From contig NZ_LAVA02000001.1 of NCBI RefSeq assembly GCF_000974985.2, positions 1 through 64,000 of the forward strand: a stretch of DNA of 64,000 bases, given 5' to 3'. The notes beneath the pieces are model-generated. The model was not told the origin of the DNA, made no database searches, and saw only the letters and a list, made by a program, of their open reading frames with translations. Below, one piece after another: positions 25,749-34,765 of the stretch (positions are counted from its first letter, which is position 1; each line of letters begins with the position of its first letter). The DNA is from Streptomyces mangrovisoli (GTDB lineage Bacteria; Actinomycetota; Actinomycetes; Streptomycetales; Streptomycetaceae). The translations under genes and the position numbers were made by a program.

Positions 25749-28283
25749 TCAGGTCTCGTCCTCCGCCAGCTCGGCCACCCCGGTGATCCGGTGCAGGGGG
25801 TAGGTCCGCACCTCGTCCGCGGTGTGGTCGTACGCCGTGACGAAACCGCCCTCGACGCGGACGGGGGCGATGACGCGCTGGCTGGCGGCGCCGTCGGCGT
25901 TGACGTACCCGATCCACAGGGCCTCGCCGGTGAGGACCGCCGCCTGCACGGTGGCGAGGGTCTCGGCGGCGGCGGTCCGGGGCAGTCCCCCGTCGGCGCC
26001 GCGGGCCGCCGCCGGCGCCTGCTTGCGCGGGGTGGTGGCGGCCAGGTCACCGGCCCGGATGGCCCGGATCGCGGCGGTGAGCAGGGTCGCGTCCGGCGCC
26101 GGAGGACCGTCCGGGACCGGCTCGGGCGCGGTGCGCGGCGGGGTGCGGTGGGCGTGCGCGCGGGTGATCACGACATCGCCCTCGGCGGACTCGGCGGCCG
26201 GCGCGTACCCCATCGCGCGCAGCCCCTCCAGCAGGGTCGCCGGGTCGCTCTGCGCGGCCAGCACGGTCGGCGCGAGCCGGCGCAGCCGCAGCACCGCCGC
26301 CCGCTTGTCGGCGAGGATCTCGCTGAGCATGGCGTCGTCGTCGCAGCGGACGTACGCCGAGGCCGCGCCCACCCGCAGATGGCCGTGCCGGCGGGCCACG
26401 TCGTCGATCAGGTACGCCAGCGGCTGCGGCACCGGGGTGCGGGCGTGCGCGGTGAGGAAGTCGTGCAGGTCGGAGGCGCTGCGCCCGGCGTCCAGGGCGC
26501 GGCGCACGGAGCCGGGCGTGAAGCGGTACACGGTCGCGCCGCCCTTGGACTCGACGTCCGCGAGCACGTCCAGCACGTCCGCGAGGGGCCGCTTCAGCGG
26601 TCCGGGCGCCACCGCGGTCAGGTCCGCCTGGAGCAGCACGTGGTCCAGCGGCTCCGGCAGCAGCGGCGCGAGCAGCCGGGCGGCCGCGGCGGCGGCGACT
26701 GCCTGCTCGGCGGGCCCGAGGGGTTCCGGGGGCGCGGCGGGGCGACGGTGGACGGGCAGCTTGTCGCCGGGCCCGGCCGCCCGCGGGTGGGGCTCGGGCA
26801 CCGCCGGGGCGCCCAGCAGGGTCCTGCCGTGCGCCGACAGCGCGCCGCGGCCGGTGACGCCGAGCAGCTCCGCCTCCGACAGCGTCCAGCGGGCCAGCCG
26901 GGAGCGCAGGTCGTCCTCCTGCTGCGGGCCGCGCAACGGCCGCTCCCAGCGCAGCCGGCCGAGCACCGAGTCGGCGGCCGGGGAAGCGCCCTCCGGCAGG
27001 CCCGCGAGCAGGGTCAGCACCCGGTGGCGCACCTCGGGCGCGGCCGACCGGTCGAGGCCCGGGCCCAGCGCCTGGAGCGCGCGCTCCTTCGCGTCGCGCC
27101 CGCCGACCAGTCCGGCCGTGCGGGTGGCCGCCAGCCAGGCCAGCGCGAGCCGCGCCCAGCGGTCGGCCGGGGGCTGCTCCAGCCATTCGTCGTAGGCCGG
27201 GGTCGCGGCGTACCGCTCGTCGGCCTCGCCGTCGGAGGCCAGCAGCCCGGCGGCGTAGGCGAGTTCGACCCAGAACGCGGCGACGGGCTCGGGCACGTCG
27301 AGGGCGACGGCGGTCCGCTTGAGGTCCCGCACGCTCAGCCCGCCGGCCCGCAGGACGGCCGGGCCGCCCTCGTCCCAGTCCTTCAGCAGCTCCTCGACGG
27401 TCGCCAGCGCCGTGTACGCCTGCCCGGCCGCCGTACTGTCCACAACCTGTGGACCGTGCGTGGCGCCCGGCTCGACCGGCGGTGCCACCGGCTCCGGCGC
27501 GCGGTGCGCGCGCCCGCCGCGCAGATGCAGCGCGACCTCGCGGGGCAGGACGACCGTGCCCGGCGCGGTCGGCAGCAGCAGGCCCCGGTCGAGCAGCCAG
27601 CGTAGATGCGCGGCCGGTTCGGCGGTCACCTGCCCGTACGGCGGCCCCCACACCAGCCGGGCCAGCACCGCGTGCGCCTCCTCGGGCGCCTCGGCCAGCA
27701 GCGCGGCCAGCCGCACCCGGTCGGAGAACAGGGCGGTCAGCGCGGCGGCCGCGGAGACCGCGTCGTGCGTCGAGGGCAGTCCGGCCGTCGCCACGATCTC
27801 CTGCACCCGCCCCGGCGACATGCCCGCGGTGGCCTCCCGCACGGCGGGGCCCAGGCCGGTGGGGGAGGGGTGCTGCGGGGAGGGCGCGAGCAGTTCGCGC
27901 GCGGTGCGCACCAGGCGCAGCCGGTCGTCCCCGCCCCACACCAACGCCTGTTCGCGCAGCGAGCCGAGGGCCCGCGGCAGCGCCCCGGCCACGACCGGGT
28001 CGCCGTCGTCCCCGGCCAGCAGGCCGAGCAGTTCGTCGTACGACGCCGGGTCCGCGGCCACCGCCAGCGCCTCCGCCGTCTGGAGCGCGAACCGGTCAAG
28101 ACGCTCCAGCGCCCGCACCACCGACGCCCGCGTGCCCGCCCGGGTGGCGAGCTGCGTCAGATCGGTCGGCACCGGCGTGATGAGGTCGGGGCGGCTGCGC
28201 AGGAGCGCGGCGAGGGAGGCGTCGTCGCGTCCGCGAAGCGACTCCGCCAGGGAGCGGGGGGCTGACTGGGCCTCGGTGCTCAT
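25749..28283 (-). CDS. Helicase-associated protein with C-terminal WYL-like domain
   Basis: An 844-aa protein without helicase motors of its own. The N-terminal part is made of winged-helix-like repeats (SLREQALVWGGDDRLRLV, HLRWLLDRGLLLPT). The middle matches the helicase C-terminal-associated XPB/Ssl2 N-terminal domain (DHVLLQADLTAVAPGPL, YRFTPGSVRRALDAGRS). The last 70 residues look WYL-like (GEALWIGYVNADGAASQR, then RVEGGFVTAYDHTADEVRTY). It probably partners the adjacent XPB helicase in DNA repair, with the WYL-like domain sensing nucleic acid (inference). The ATG at 28283 gives MSTEAQSAPRS. Confidence 0.85.
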   Translation of the reverse strand: MSTEAQSAPRSLAESLRGRDDASLAALLRSRPDLITPVPTDLTQLATRAGTRASVVRALERLDRFALQTAEALAVAADPASYDELLGLLAGDDGDPVVAGALPRALGSLREQALVWGGDDRLRLVRTARELLAPSPQHPSPTGLGPAVREATAGMSPGRVQEIVATAGLPSTHDAVSAAAALTALFSDRVRLAALLAEAPEEAHAVLARLVWGPPYGQVTAEPAAHLRWLLDRGLLLPTAPGTVVLPREVALHLRGGRAHRAPEPVAPPVEPGATHGPQVVDSTAAGQAYTALATVEELLKDWDEGGPAVLRAGGLSVRDLKRTAVALDVPEPVAAFWVELAYAAGLLASDGEADERYAATPAYDEWLEQPPADRWARLALAWLAATRTAGLVGGRDAKERALQALGPGLDRSAAPEVRHRVLTLLAGLPEGASPAADSVLGRLRWERPLRGPQQEDDLRSRLARWTLSEAELLGVTGRGALSAHGRTLLGAPAVPEPHPRAAGPGDKLPVHRRPAAPPEPLGPAEQAVAAAAAARLLAPLLPEPLDHVLLQADLTAVAPGPLKRPLADVLDVLADVESKGGATVYRFTPGSVRRALDAGRSASDLHDFLTAHARTPVPQPLAYLIDDVARRHGHLRVGAASAYVRCDDDAMLSEILADKRAAVLRLRRLAPTVLAAQSDPATLLEGLRAMGYAPAAESAEGDVVITRAHAHRTPPRTAPEPVPDGPPAPDATLLTAAIRAIRAGDLAATTPRKQAPAAARGADGGLPRTAAAETLATVQAAVLTGEALWIGYVNADGAASQRVIAPVRVEGGFVTAYDHTADEVRTYPLHRITGVAELAEDET
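27438..27454. other. Inverted DnaA-box-like pair inside a coding region
   Basis: GTCCACA (27438-27444) and TGTGGAC (27448-27454) form a perfect inverted repeat with a 3-bp spacer. Each half carries the core of the Streptomyces DnaA box TTGTCCACA. It lies in codons of the helicase-associated protein and may be chance. Confidence 0.35.
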
Positions 28284-28403
28284 CTGACCCACGGTAGCGG
28301 GTACGGGCGACGGGGGTTGTGCCCCCGATCGGGCTGATCGGTGATGGGTTGCGCTACCTTCTCCCCCACGGGGTCCACCAACGCACCTGCCCCGGAGGGG
28401 ACT

Positions 28404-29423
28404 TTGGGGATCGAGAGCGACCAGGTCGTCTACGAGTACCTGAGCCGGGTCGGCGATGTCGCGCACCAGCGCCAACTGCCGTCGGCGACTCGGATGCGCC
28501 TGGTCTCCGAACTGCGCAACGAGATCGACCGGCGGCGCGCCAAGGCGCCCGTGGACAGCCCCGCCGCCGTCCGCCGCATCATCGACCACCTCGGCAGCCC
28601 GGACGAGGTCGTCGCGGCCGCGGGCGGCACCGCCCCGGCGGGCGTGCCGCAGCCGCCGGCGCCCGCGGTGCCGGCGCAGCGCGACGCGGGGGCCGACGAC
28701 GACGCCGGGAGCGGCCGGCGGCCGCGCGGGCTGCGGCGGATCGTGCCGGGACCCCGGGACCGCGACGACCCGCCGCCCGCCGCCGGGGCGGCCCCGCCGC
28801 ATCTTGCCGGTCCGGACGAGATCGGCACCTCGGCGGTGCGGCCGGACTGGTGGCGCGGTGAGCGGGACCTGCTCGCGGGGGGCGACTCCGTGCCCGGCTT
28901 CGTGGGCGGCGTGGAGATCCCCGACCTCCTGAAGCCGCCGCCGAAGGAGCCGGCGGAGCCGACGGAGCCCAAGGCGCAGCCCGGCGCGGACGGCGGCGCG
29001 AAGGCCGCCGGGACGCCTGGTGCGGCGGACCCGCCCGCCGCCGTTCCCGCCGCGCGTCGGCGGTGGGTCCCCGTGCTGCGCCCCGGTCGCTGGTCCAACC
29101 CGCTGCTGCTGCTCGCCGCGGCGCTGCTGGTCGGCGGCGCCGCGCTGGGCAACTGGTTCGCGCTGCTGCTCGGCTGGCTCATCGCCTACGGGTCACGCCG
29201 GCTCAGCCCGAACGAGTCGAAGTGGGCCGTGATCGGTATGCCCGCGGTGGCGCTGGCCGCGGGGGTGGGGTGGCTCTGGGGCCGGCAGACCGGTCGCTGG
29301 GGCAGTCCAATCGTGGCGGGCCACATGAGCGACGCGATCAGCCAGACCTGGCCGTGGGTGGTCCGCGGCGCGGCTCTGGCCTCGGCCGCGTTCCTCCTCT
29401 GGCGCTCCCAACGCCACCGCTGA
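28404..29423 (+). CDS. HAAS-like signalling domain membrane protein
   Basis: A 339-aa protein. The N-terminal helical segment (VVYEYLSRVGDVAHQRQLPS and RLVSELRNEIDRRRA, ending IIDHLGSPDEVVAAAGG) resembles HAAS-type domains linked to membrane signalling. A long Pro/Ala-rich linker follows. At least three transmembrane helices lie at the C-terminus (NPLLLLAAALLVGGAALGNW, and WAVIGMPAVALAAGVGWLWG). The TTG at 28404 is chosen because GGAGGGG ends 4 bp upstream; an in-frame GTG/ATG lies 60 bp earlier. Its partner is unknown. Confidence 0.72.
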   Translation: MGIESDQVVYEYLSRVGDVAHQRQLPSATRMRLVSELRNEIDRRRAKAPVDSPAAVRRIIDHLGSPDEVVAAAGGTAPAGVPQPPAPAVPAQRDAGADDDAGSGRRPRGLRRIVPGPRDRDDPPPAAGAAPPHLAGPDEIGTSAVRPDWWRGERDLLAGGDSVPGFVGGVEIPDLLKPPPKEPAEPTEPKAQPGADGGAKAAGTPGAADPPAAVPAARRRWVPVLRPGRWSNPLLLLAAALLVGGAALGNWFALLLGWLIAYGSRRLSPNESKWAVIGMPAVALAAGVGWLWGRQTGRWGSPIVAGHMSDAISQTWPWVVRGAALASAAFLLWRSQRHR

Positions 29424-29427
29424 CGCC

Positions 29428-29444
29428 CGCGGGGAACTGCGCGA
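29428..29444 (-). repeat. REP-like half-copy E
   Basis: A single truncated inverted core, CGCGGGGAACTGCGCGA, begins 4 bp after the HAAS-protein stop codon and has no partner arm. It is followed by the ATCAGGCCCC-type flank found after other inverted copies. Confidence 0.88.
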
Positions 29445-29480
29445 TCAGGCCCCGCCGACCCGCAGGGGACAATGGTGGGC

Positions 29481-30128
29481 ATGGATGCTCCCCCGAAGCC
29501 GCCCGCAGGGCCCGTCGTCGGGTTCGATCTCGACATGACCCTCATAGACTCCCGGCCGGGAATCCGCGCCGCCTACGTGGAGCTCTCCGCCCGCACGGGG
29601 ACGTACGTCGACGCCGATCTGGTGGTCACCCGGCTGGGGCCGCCGCTCACGGAGGAACTCGCGAACTGGTTCCCCGAGGAGCGCGTACCGGCCATCGCGG
29701 AGCTGTACCGGCAGGAGATCTATCCGTCCTTCGCCGTCACCGGGACCGCCGCGACGGCCGGCGCGCGCGAGGCGGTCGACGCCGTGCACGCGGCCGGCGG
29801 GCAGGTCGTCGTCGTCACCGCCAAGCACGAGCCCAACGCCAAGCTCCACCTGACCCACCTGGGCATCGAGGCCGACGCGGTGATCGGCGACCTGTGGGCG
29901 GAGCAGAAGGCGGTGGCGCTGCGCGAGCACGGCGCGCAGATCTACGTCGGCGACCACGTCGGCGACGTGCGCGGCGCCCGCGCGGCCGGGGCGCTGTCGG
30001 TGGCGGTGGCGACCGGTCCGTGCGACGCGGACGAGCTGCGCGCCGCGGGCGCGGACGTGGTCCTCGAGGATCTCACCCGCTTTCCCGCCTGGCTGTCCGG
30101 CTACCGCGGCACCGCCCCCCGCGCTTGA
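29481..30128 (+). CDS. HAD-family phosphatase
   Basis: A 215-aa phosphoglycolate-phosphatase-like HAD hydrolase. Motif I is VGFDLDMTLIDSRPGI, motif II is VVVVTAKHE, and motif III/IV is YVGDHVGDVRGARAAG. The cap domain (residues about 20-85) is of the helical C1 type. The substrate is unknown. An ATG nine bases upstream (29472) is equally open; neither has a well-spaced ribosome binding site. Its last 28 bp overlap the end of the convergent small membrane gene. Confidence 0.85.
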   Translation: MDAPPKPPAGPVVGFDLDMTLIDSRPGIRAAYVELSARTGTYVDADLVVTRLGPPLTEELANWFPEERVPAIAELYRQEIYPSFAVTGTAATAGAREAVDAVHAAGGQVVVVTAKHEPNAKLHLTHLGIEADAVIGDLWAEQKAVALREHGAQIYVGDHVGDVRGARAAGALSVAVATGPCDADELRAAGADVVLEDLTRFPAWLSGYRGTAPRA

Positions 30129-30355
30129 CGCCGTCCGGCGGCGATCGAGCGCAGCACGCCCGCGCCCGCGATGAGGAAGCCGATGCCCATGAACATGCTC
30201 AGCCCGTACATGTAAGTCGGAAAAGCCTTCGCACCGAAGAACAGCGGGGCCATCGTGACGGTTGTGGCGATGGCGCCGAGGAAGAAGACGATGGCTCCGG
30301 CACGGATCAGTCCGTCACCGGCCACGGCGGAATTCGTTTGGGTTTTGTCACGCAC
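30101..30355 (-). CDS. Small two-helix membrane protein
   Basis: An 84-aa protein with two predicted transmembrane helices ([20 protein letters not shown] and [17 protein letters not shown]), a short loop [13 protein letters not shown] and a basic tail [16 protein letters not shown] inside. The GTG at 30355 is preferred over an ATG at 30388 because the residues before VRDKTQ look like non-coding. Function unknown. It is divergent from the following cold-shock gene and overlaps the HAD gene tail by 28 bp. Confidence 0.72.
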   Translation of the reverse strand: MRDKTQTNSAVAGDGLIRAGAIVFFLGAIATTVTMAPLFFGAKAFPTYMYGLSMFMGIGFLIAGAGVLRSIAAGRRQARGAVPR

Positions 30356-30519
30356 CGGACCAGGGTAGTTCCCAGCGCGAAGGAACAACCCGGCGACGTC
30401 TTGTCAGCGGCCCGGGGACCATTAGCCTTGGTACAGGCGGGTCGGCGTCGACCCGCTCGAGTGCTGTCAAGAGCCGTTTCCGAAGCAGTTTTCCGACGAG
30501 TACGAGGACGAGGACAGAC

Positions 30520-30903
30520 GTGCCCACCGGCAAAGTCAAGTGGTTCAACAGCGAGAAGGGCTTCGGCTTCCTCTCCCGCGACGACGGCGGTGACGTCTTC
30601 GTCCATTCCTCGGTCCTGCCCGCCGGAGTCGACTCCCTGAAGCCGGGGCAGCGCGTGGAATTCGGCGTGGTCGCCGGTCAACGCGGCGACCAGGCTCTTT
30701 CGGTGGTGATCCTCGACCCGACCCCGTCGGTCGCGGCCGCGCAGCGCAAGAAGCCCGACGAACTCGCCTCGATCGTGCAGGATCTGACGACCCTGCTGGA
30801 GAACATCACGCCGTCGCTCGAAGGCGGCCGCTACCCCGACAAGCTCGCCGGCAAGAAGATCGCGGGCCTGCTCCGCGCGGTCGCCGACCAGCTGGACGTC
30901 TAG
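30520..30903 (+). CDS. Cold-shock protein with C-terminal extension
   Basis: A 127-aa protein. Residues 1-66 are a normal cold-shock domain ([29 protein letters not shown]). The extra 60 residues ([38 protein letters not shown]) form a helical domain not found in CspA. The GTG at 30520 is the only start that gives MPTGKVKWF. The long form is common in actinobacteria and its tail may mediate dimerisation or binding (inference). It ends directly before a 13-bp tandem repeat. Confidence 0.9.
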   Translation: MPTGKVKWFNSEKGFGFLSRDDGGDVFVHSSVLPAGVDSLKPGQRVEFGVVAGQRGDQALSVVILDPTPSVAAAQRKKPDELASIVQDLTTLLENITPSLEGGRYPDKLAGKKIAGLLRAVADQLDV

Positions 30904-31005
30904 AACTCCCGGCCGGCACCCCCGGCCAGAACTCCCGGCCGGCACCCCCGGCCAGAACTTCCGGCCAGAACTTCCGGCCGGAACTCCCGGCCAGAACTTC
31001 CGGCC
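30902..31005 (+). repeat. 13-bp tandem repeat, eight units
   Basis: Eight units in perfect 13-bp register (104 bp) of consensus AGAACTTCCGGCC. Variants are AGAACTCCCGGCC, GGCACCCCCGGCC and GGAACTCCCGGCC; the first four units form two identical 26-bp dimers. It fills the whole gap between two converging genes and reaches to within 6 bp of the mqnD stop. CCGG cores make each unit partly self-complementary. Confidence 0.95.
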
Positions 31006-31010
31006 GGAAT

Positions 31011-31874
31011 TCACGGGAACGCGAGCGCGTCCGGGCCGAGGGGCGGTACCAGTCCCTCGGCCGCCGCACGCGTGAGCAGCCCCCGCACCGCCGCATAACC
31101 GTCCGCGCCGAGGTCGGCGGTGAACTCGTTGACGTACAGCCCGATGTGCTGGTCCGCGACGGCGGGGTCCATCTCCTGCGCGTGCTCCATGACGTACGGC
31201 CGTGAGCGCTCCGGGTCGTCCCACGCGGCCCGCACCGAGGCCCGCGCCGACTCGGCGAGCAGCTCCAGCGTCGCCTCGCCCAGCGACCGCTTGGCGAGGA
31301 TCGCGCCCAGCGGGATCGGCAGCCCGGTGGTGCGCTCCCAGTGCTCGCCCATGTCCGCGAGCTTGTGCAGACCGTAGTTCTGGTACGTGAAGCGCGCCTC
31401 GTGGATGACGAGACCGGCGTCCACCTTGCCGTCCCGCACCGCGGGCATGATCTCGTGGAACGGCATCACCACGACCTCGCCGACCCCGCCCGGCACGGTG
31501 TCCGCCGCCCAGAGCCGGAACAGCAGATAGGCCGTCGACCGCTCGCTGGGCACCGCGACCGTGCGTCCGGCGAGGTCCGTGCCCGCCTCCCGGGTCAGCA
31601 CCAGCGGCCCGCAGCCGCGCCCCAGCGCGCCGCCGCAGGGCAGCAGCGCGTACTCGTCGAGGACGTACGGCAGCACCGCGTACGACACCTTCAGCACGTC
31701 GAACTCGCCGCGCTCGGCCATGCCGTTGGTGATGTCGATGTCCGCGAAGGTGACGTCGAGGGCGGGCGCGCCCGGCACCCGGCCGTGGGCCCACGCCTCG
31801 AAGACGAACGTGTCGTTCGGGCAGGGCGAGTAGGCGATCTTCAGCGGCTCTGCGGGTGCGGTCATGCCAGTCAT
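31011..31874 (-). CDS. mqnD: 1,4-dihydroxy-6-naphthoate synthase (futalosine pathway)
   Basis: A periplasmic-binding-protein-fold enzyme of 287 aa that converts cyclic dehypoxanthinyl futalosine to 1,4-dihydroxy-6-naphthoate in menaquinone synthesis. The hallmark IAYSPCPNDTFVFEAWAHG is near residue 13, followed by DVLKVSYAVLPYV and AGLVIHEARFTYQNYGL. MqnA (chorismate dehydratase) is related but lacks the SPCPNDTF motif. The ATG overlaps the mqnB stop (ATGA), giving translational coupling. Confidence 0.93.
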   Translation of the reverse strand: MTGMTAPAEPLKIAYSPCPNDTFVFEAWAHGRVPGAPALDVTFADIDITNGMAERGEFDVLKVSYAVLPYVLDEYALLPCGGALGRGCGPLVLTREAGTDLAGRTVAVPSERSTAYLLFRLWAADTVPGGVGEVVVMPFHEIMPAVRDGKVDAGLVIHEARFTYQNYGLHKLADMGEHWERTTGLPIPLGAILAKRSLGEATLELLAESARASVRAAWDDPERSRPYVMEHAQEMDPAVADQHIGLYVNEFTADLGADGYAAVRGLLTRAAAEGLVPPLGPDALAFP

Positions 31875-32629
31875 GCCTTCTTCCAGCCTTCGGGCTTCCA
31901 GCCTTCGAGTACGGTCGCGAGCTTCCCGAAGCCCTCGGTGAGGGCCGCGAGCGCGTCGCCGATCCGCCAGGCGGCGCGGTCACGCGGGCCCACGGGGTTG
32001 GACACCGCGCGTATCTCCAGGGCCGCCACGCCGTGCGCGGCGGCCGCCTCGGCGACCCCGAAGCCCTCCATGGCCTCGGCGAGCGCGCGCGGATGACGGG
32101 CCCGCAGCGCGGCGGCCCGTTCGGCCGTACCGGTCACGGTGGAGACGGTGAGGACCGTTCCGGCGCGCGCTTTGGTGGCGGTCACGAGCTCTCGTACGAG
32201 TGCTTCCGGCGGACGGTGGGTGACGGTCCCGAAGCCCAGCTCGGTGACCGGCAGGAACCCGTCGGCCGTCTCGGCGCCCAGGTCGGCCGCGGTGATCTCG
32301 TCGGCGACGACGAGGGAGCCGACCGGCGCGGCGGGCGCGAAGCCGCCGCCGATGCCGGCGCTGACGACGAGGCCGTAGGGGCTGCCGCCGAGCGCGGCGG
32401 CGGTGAGTGCGGTCGCCGTGGCGGCGGCGGCGCGGGCCGGGCCCACCCCGGCCGCGAGGAGGTCGGGACCGCCGGCCGGCCGGTGCAGGGTGCACCCGGG
32501 CAGCTCCACCTCGCGCACCGGCCCGGTGAACGCCCGTGCCACCGCGTCGCGCTCGGCGTCGACCGCGGTGGCCACGAGGATGCGTACCGGGGCCGTGATC
32601 AGTCGTCCTTCTTGAGCTTGAACGACCAC
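31871..32629 (-). CDS. mqnB: Futalosine hydrolase
   Basis: A nucleoside-phosphorylase-fold hydrolase that releases hypoxanthine from futalosine. RILVATAVDAERDAVARAF, VVSAGIGGGF and MEGFGVAEAAAAHG (the base- and ribose-site region) are characteristic. The start is uncertain. The GTG at 32629 lies inside the preceding gene (31-bp overlap). A CTG at 32602, overlapping the upstream TGA and preceded by AAGGA, would start the protein just before ITAPVRIL and may be the true start. Coupled to mqnD downstream. Confidence 0.88.
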   Translation of the reverse strand: MVVQAQEGRLITAPVRILVATAVDAERDAVARAFTGPVREVELPGCTLHRPAGGPDLLAAGVGPARAAAATATALTAAALGGSPYGLVVSAGIGGGFAPAAPVGSLVVADEITAADLGAETADGFLPVTELGFGTVTHRPPEALVRELVTATKARAGTVLTVSTVTGTAERAAALRARHPRALAEAMEGFGVAEAAAAHGVAALEIRAVSNPVGPRDRAAWRIGDALAALTEGFGKLATVLEGWKPEGWKKA

Positions 32630-33111
32630 AGACCGGTGCCGGTCGTGCCGCTCGCCTTGCCGTCCAGCGCCTTGATGGTGACCAGGGTGGTGTTGCCCGT
32701 GGCGCCGTACTGGGCGTTGAAGAAGACGCTGCCGGGGATGGTGCGGTAGGTCTTGTCGCTGTCCTCGACGAGCTGCTGACCGTTCATCAGGATGGTCCAG
32801 CGCTTGTCGGCGATCGCCGGGTCGACGCCGAAGCGGACGGTGTCGTCCGGGTCCACCTTGATCGACTTGATGTCGGTGTCCTTCAGGCAGGACGTCATCG
32901 TCGCGACCGTGAGGGCCTTGCCCTCGCCGCCACAGGTGGCCTCCGAGCTCACCGACTTGGTGCCGACGGTGATCGTCGAGACCGGCGTCGGCTTGTCGCA
33001 GGCCGACAGGACGAGCAGTCCGGCGGAAACGGCGCCGGCGGCGGCGACGGCGCGGCGGCGTCGCACGACGCGTGTTACATCAGCGGCTTCGCCGCGGGGC
33101 AGCGTGGTCAT
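32599..33111 (-). CDS. Lipoprotein, DUF2771-like
   Basis: A 170-aa predicted lipoprotein. A basic N-region (RVVRRRRA) and hydrophobic stretch lead to the lipobox LVLSAC, with Cys38 as the lipidated residue. The mature part (TPVSTITVGTKSVSSEATC, then TVRFGVDPAIADKRWTILMN) resembles streptomycete DUF2771 proteins. Function unknown; anchored outside the membrane. It overlaps the presumed mqnB start, and the minus-strand order lipoprotein - mqnB - mqnD suggests one operon. Confidence 0.8.
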   Translation of the reverse strand: MTTLPRGEAADVTRVVRRRRAVAAAGAVSAGLLVLSACDKPTPVSTITVGTKSVSSEATCGGEGKALTVATMTSCLKDTDIKSIKVDPDDTVRFGVDPAIADKRWTILMNGQQLVEDSDKTYRTIPGSVFFNAQYGATGNTTLVTIKALDGKASGTTGTGLWSFKLKKDD

Positions 33112-33172
33112 GGCCGAAGGCTATCGGGCAGGTCGGGCCCACCCCCCAATGGGGTGCGGCGTGCCCCGTTCG

Positions 33173-34600
33173 TTACGCCACTCGCGACCCTTTGGTCTTT
33201 CCCCCGTACCGCGCCGACGCGAGCAGCCCCCGCACGGTGGTCAGCCATCCGGCGGCCACGATCGCCGCGCCCACCGACAGGCCCAGCGTCCCGTTCAGCG
33301 GCATCACGATGCCGATCGCGCCGCCGAACACCCACGCCATCTGGAGCAGTGTCTCCGAGCGGGCGAACGCCGACGTGCGCACCTGCTCGGGCACGTCCCG
33401 CTGGATCAGGGCGTCCAGGGACAGCTTGGCGAGCGCCTGGCCGAACCCGGCGACCGCGGCCAGACACGCCACCAGGAACGCGCCGAAGAAGACCGCGGCC
33501 GTGATCGCCGCGCCGAGCACCATGCCCACGGCCGTCACGATGATGATCTCCGGCGCCCGGGCCCGCAGCCACGACGCGACCGCCGTGCCCAGCGCGTTGC
33601 CCGCGCCCGCCGCGACGCCGACGATCCCGAGCGACACGGCCGCGCTCTGCCCGGTCAGCGGGTGCTCGCGGAGCAGGAACGCGAGGAAGAAGATCAGGAA
33701 GCCGGACAGCCCGCGCAGCGAGGCGTTCGCGGCGAGGGCGTGGGTGACGGCGGTGCCGACCGTGCGCAGCCCCGGCCGTTTGACCGGCTGCCGGTGCGGG
33801 CCGTGCAGATGCCCCTCGTCCGCGGCGAGCAGGGCGATGTCCTCGCCCTTGGCCGAGTCGACCTTCGGCGGCAGGGTGAACGACAGGAAGGTGCCCAGGA
33901 CGAAGATGGCGAAGGCGCCGTACAGCGGCCAGGGGTCGCCGACCCGGTGCAGCACCGCGGCGAGCGGCGCGGCCACGGCGGTGGCGAGCAGCCCCGCGAG
34001 GGTGACCCGGGAGTTCGCCCGGACCAGCGAGAAGCGGGGCGGCAGCAGCCGGGGCACCACGGCGCTGCGCACCACGCCGTACGCCTTCGATGCCACCAGC
34101 ACGCCGAGCGCGGCCGGATACAGCTGGAGGCTGCCGCTCGCGACGGCCCCCGAGATGATCAGCGCGAGCAGCGCGCGGGCCAGCATCGCGCCCGCCATCG
34201 CGGCGCGGCGGCCGTGCGGCAGGCGGTCCAGGAGCGGGCCGATCACCGGCGCGAGGACGGTGAAGGGGGCCATGGTGATGGCGAGGTAGAGCGCGACGCG
34301 GCCGCGGGCCTCGTCCGTGGGCACGGAGAAGAAGACGGTCGACGCCAGCGCCACGGTGATCATGACGTCGCCGGCGCCGTTCACCGCGTGCAGCTCGATC
34401 AGCTTGCCCAGGCCGGACTCGCCCGCGCCGTGCGCGTGCGTCGCCTTGCGGATACCGCGCGCGGTGCCGGTGACCGGGAGGTGCAGGGCATGGCCGAGCG
34501 CGCGGACGGCGCCCTGGATCCGGCCCGGCCCGCCACCCTTGCTGTTCCCCCGGACCCCACCGACTCCGGTGGCGCCCTGGGGGGACTTCGCGGCTGCCAC
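33173..34600 (-). CDS. MFS transporter
   Basis: A 475-aa major facilitator with about 12 hydrophobic segments (for example GAGDVMITVALASTVFFSVP and LSGFLIFFLAFLLREHPL). The cytoplasmic motif after helix 2 appears as GPLLDRLPHGRRAAMAG. The first 65 residues are low-complexity and charged, so a later start is possible, though none is better supported. Its substrate is unknown. A 61-bp gap separates it from the divergent lipoprotein gene downstream. Confidence 0.82.
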   Translation of the reverse strand: MAAAKSPQGATGVGGVRGNSKGGGPGRIQGAVRALGHALHLPVTGTARGIRKATHAHGAGESGLGKLIELHAVNGAGDVMITVALASTVFFSVPTDEARGRVALYLAITMAPFTVLAPVIGPLLDRLPHGRRAAMAGAMLARALLALIISGAVASGSLQLYPAALGVLVASKAYGVVRSAVVPRLLPPRFSLVRANSRVTLAGLLATAVAAPLAAVLHRVGDPWPLYGAFAIFVLGTFLSFTLPPKVDSAKGEDIALLAADEGHLHGPHRQPVKRPGLRTVGTAVTHALAANASLRGLSGFLIFFLAFLLREHPLTGQSAAVSLGIVGVAAGAGNALGTAVASWLRARAPEIIIVTAVGMVLGAAITAAVFFGAFLVACLAAVAGFGQALAKLSLDALIQRDVPEQVRTSAFARSETLLQMAWVFGGAIGIVMPLNGTLGLSVGAAIVAAGWLTTVRGLLASARYGGKTKGSRVA

Positions 34601-34692
34601 GACGCCATAGTGCCCCGAGAACGGACCGGATAGTGCGGTTACCGCGCGTATGGCCCTGTTGCGATCCCGCCCGCGGCCCGAGGGGGCTCGTG

Positions 34693-34765
34693 TCGCGCAG
34701 TTCCCCGCGCCCCTTTCGGGGCACGGCCGACTGGGCCCCTGAAAGGGGCGCGGGGAACTGCGCGA
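34693..34765. repeat. REP-like pair G
   Basis: Perfect 25-bp arms, 34693-34717 and 34741-34765, around a 23-bp loop. The pair lies in the 319-bp gap between the divergent MFS and DUF3027 genes, so here it cannot be a terminator for either. The rest of the gap holds a weak GGCAGG/CCTGCC dyad and the DUF3027 promoter region, with no other gene. Confidence 0.93.
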
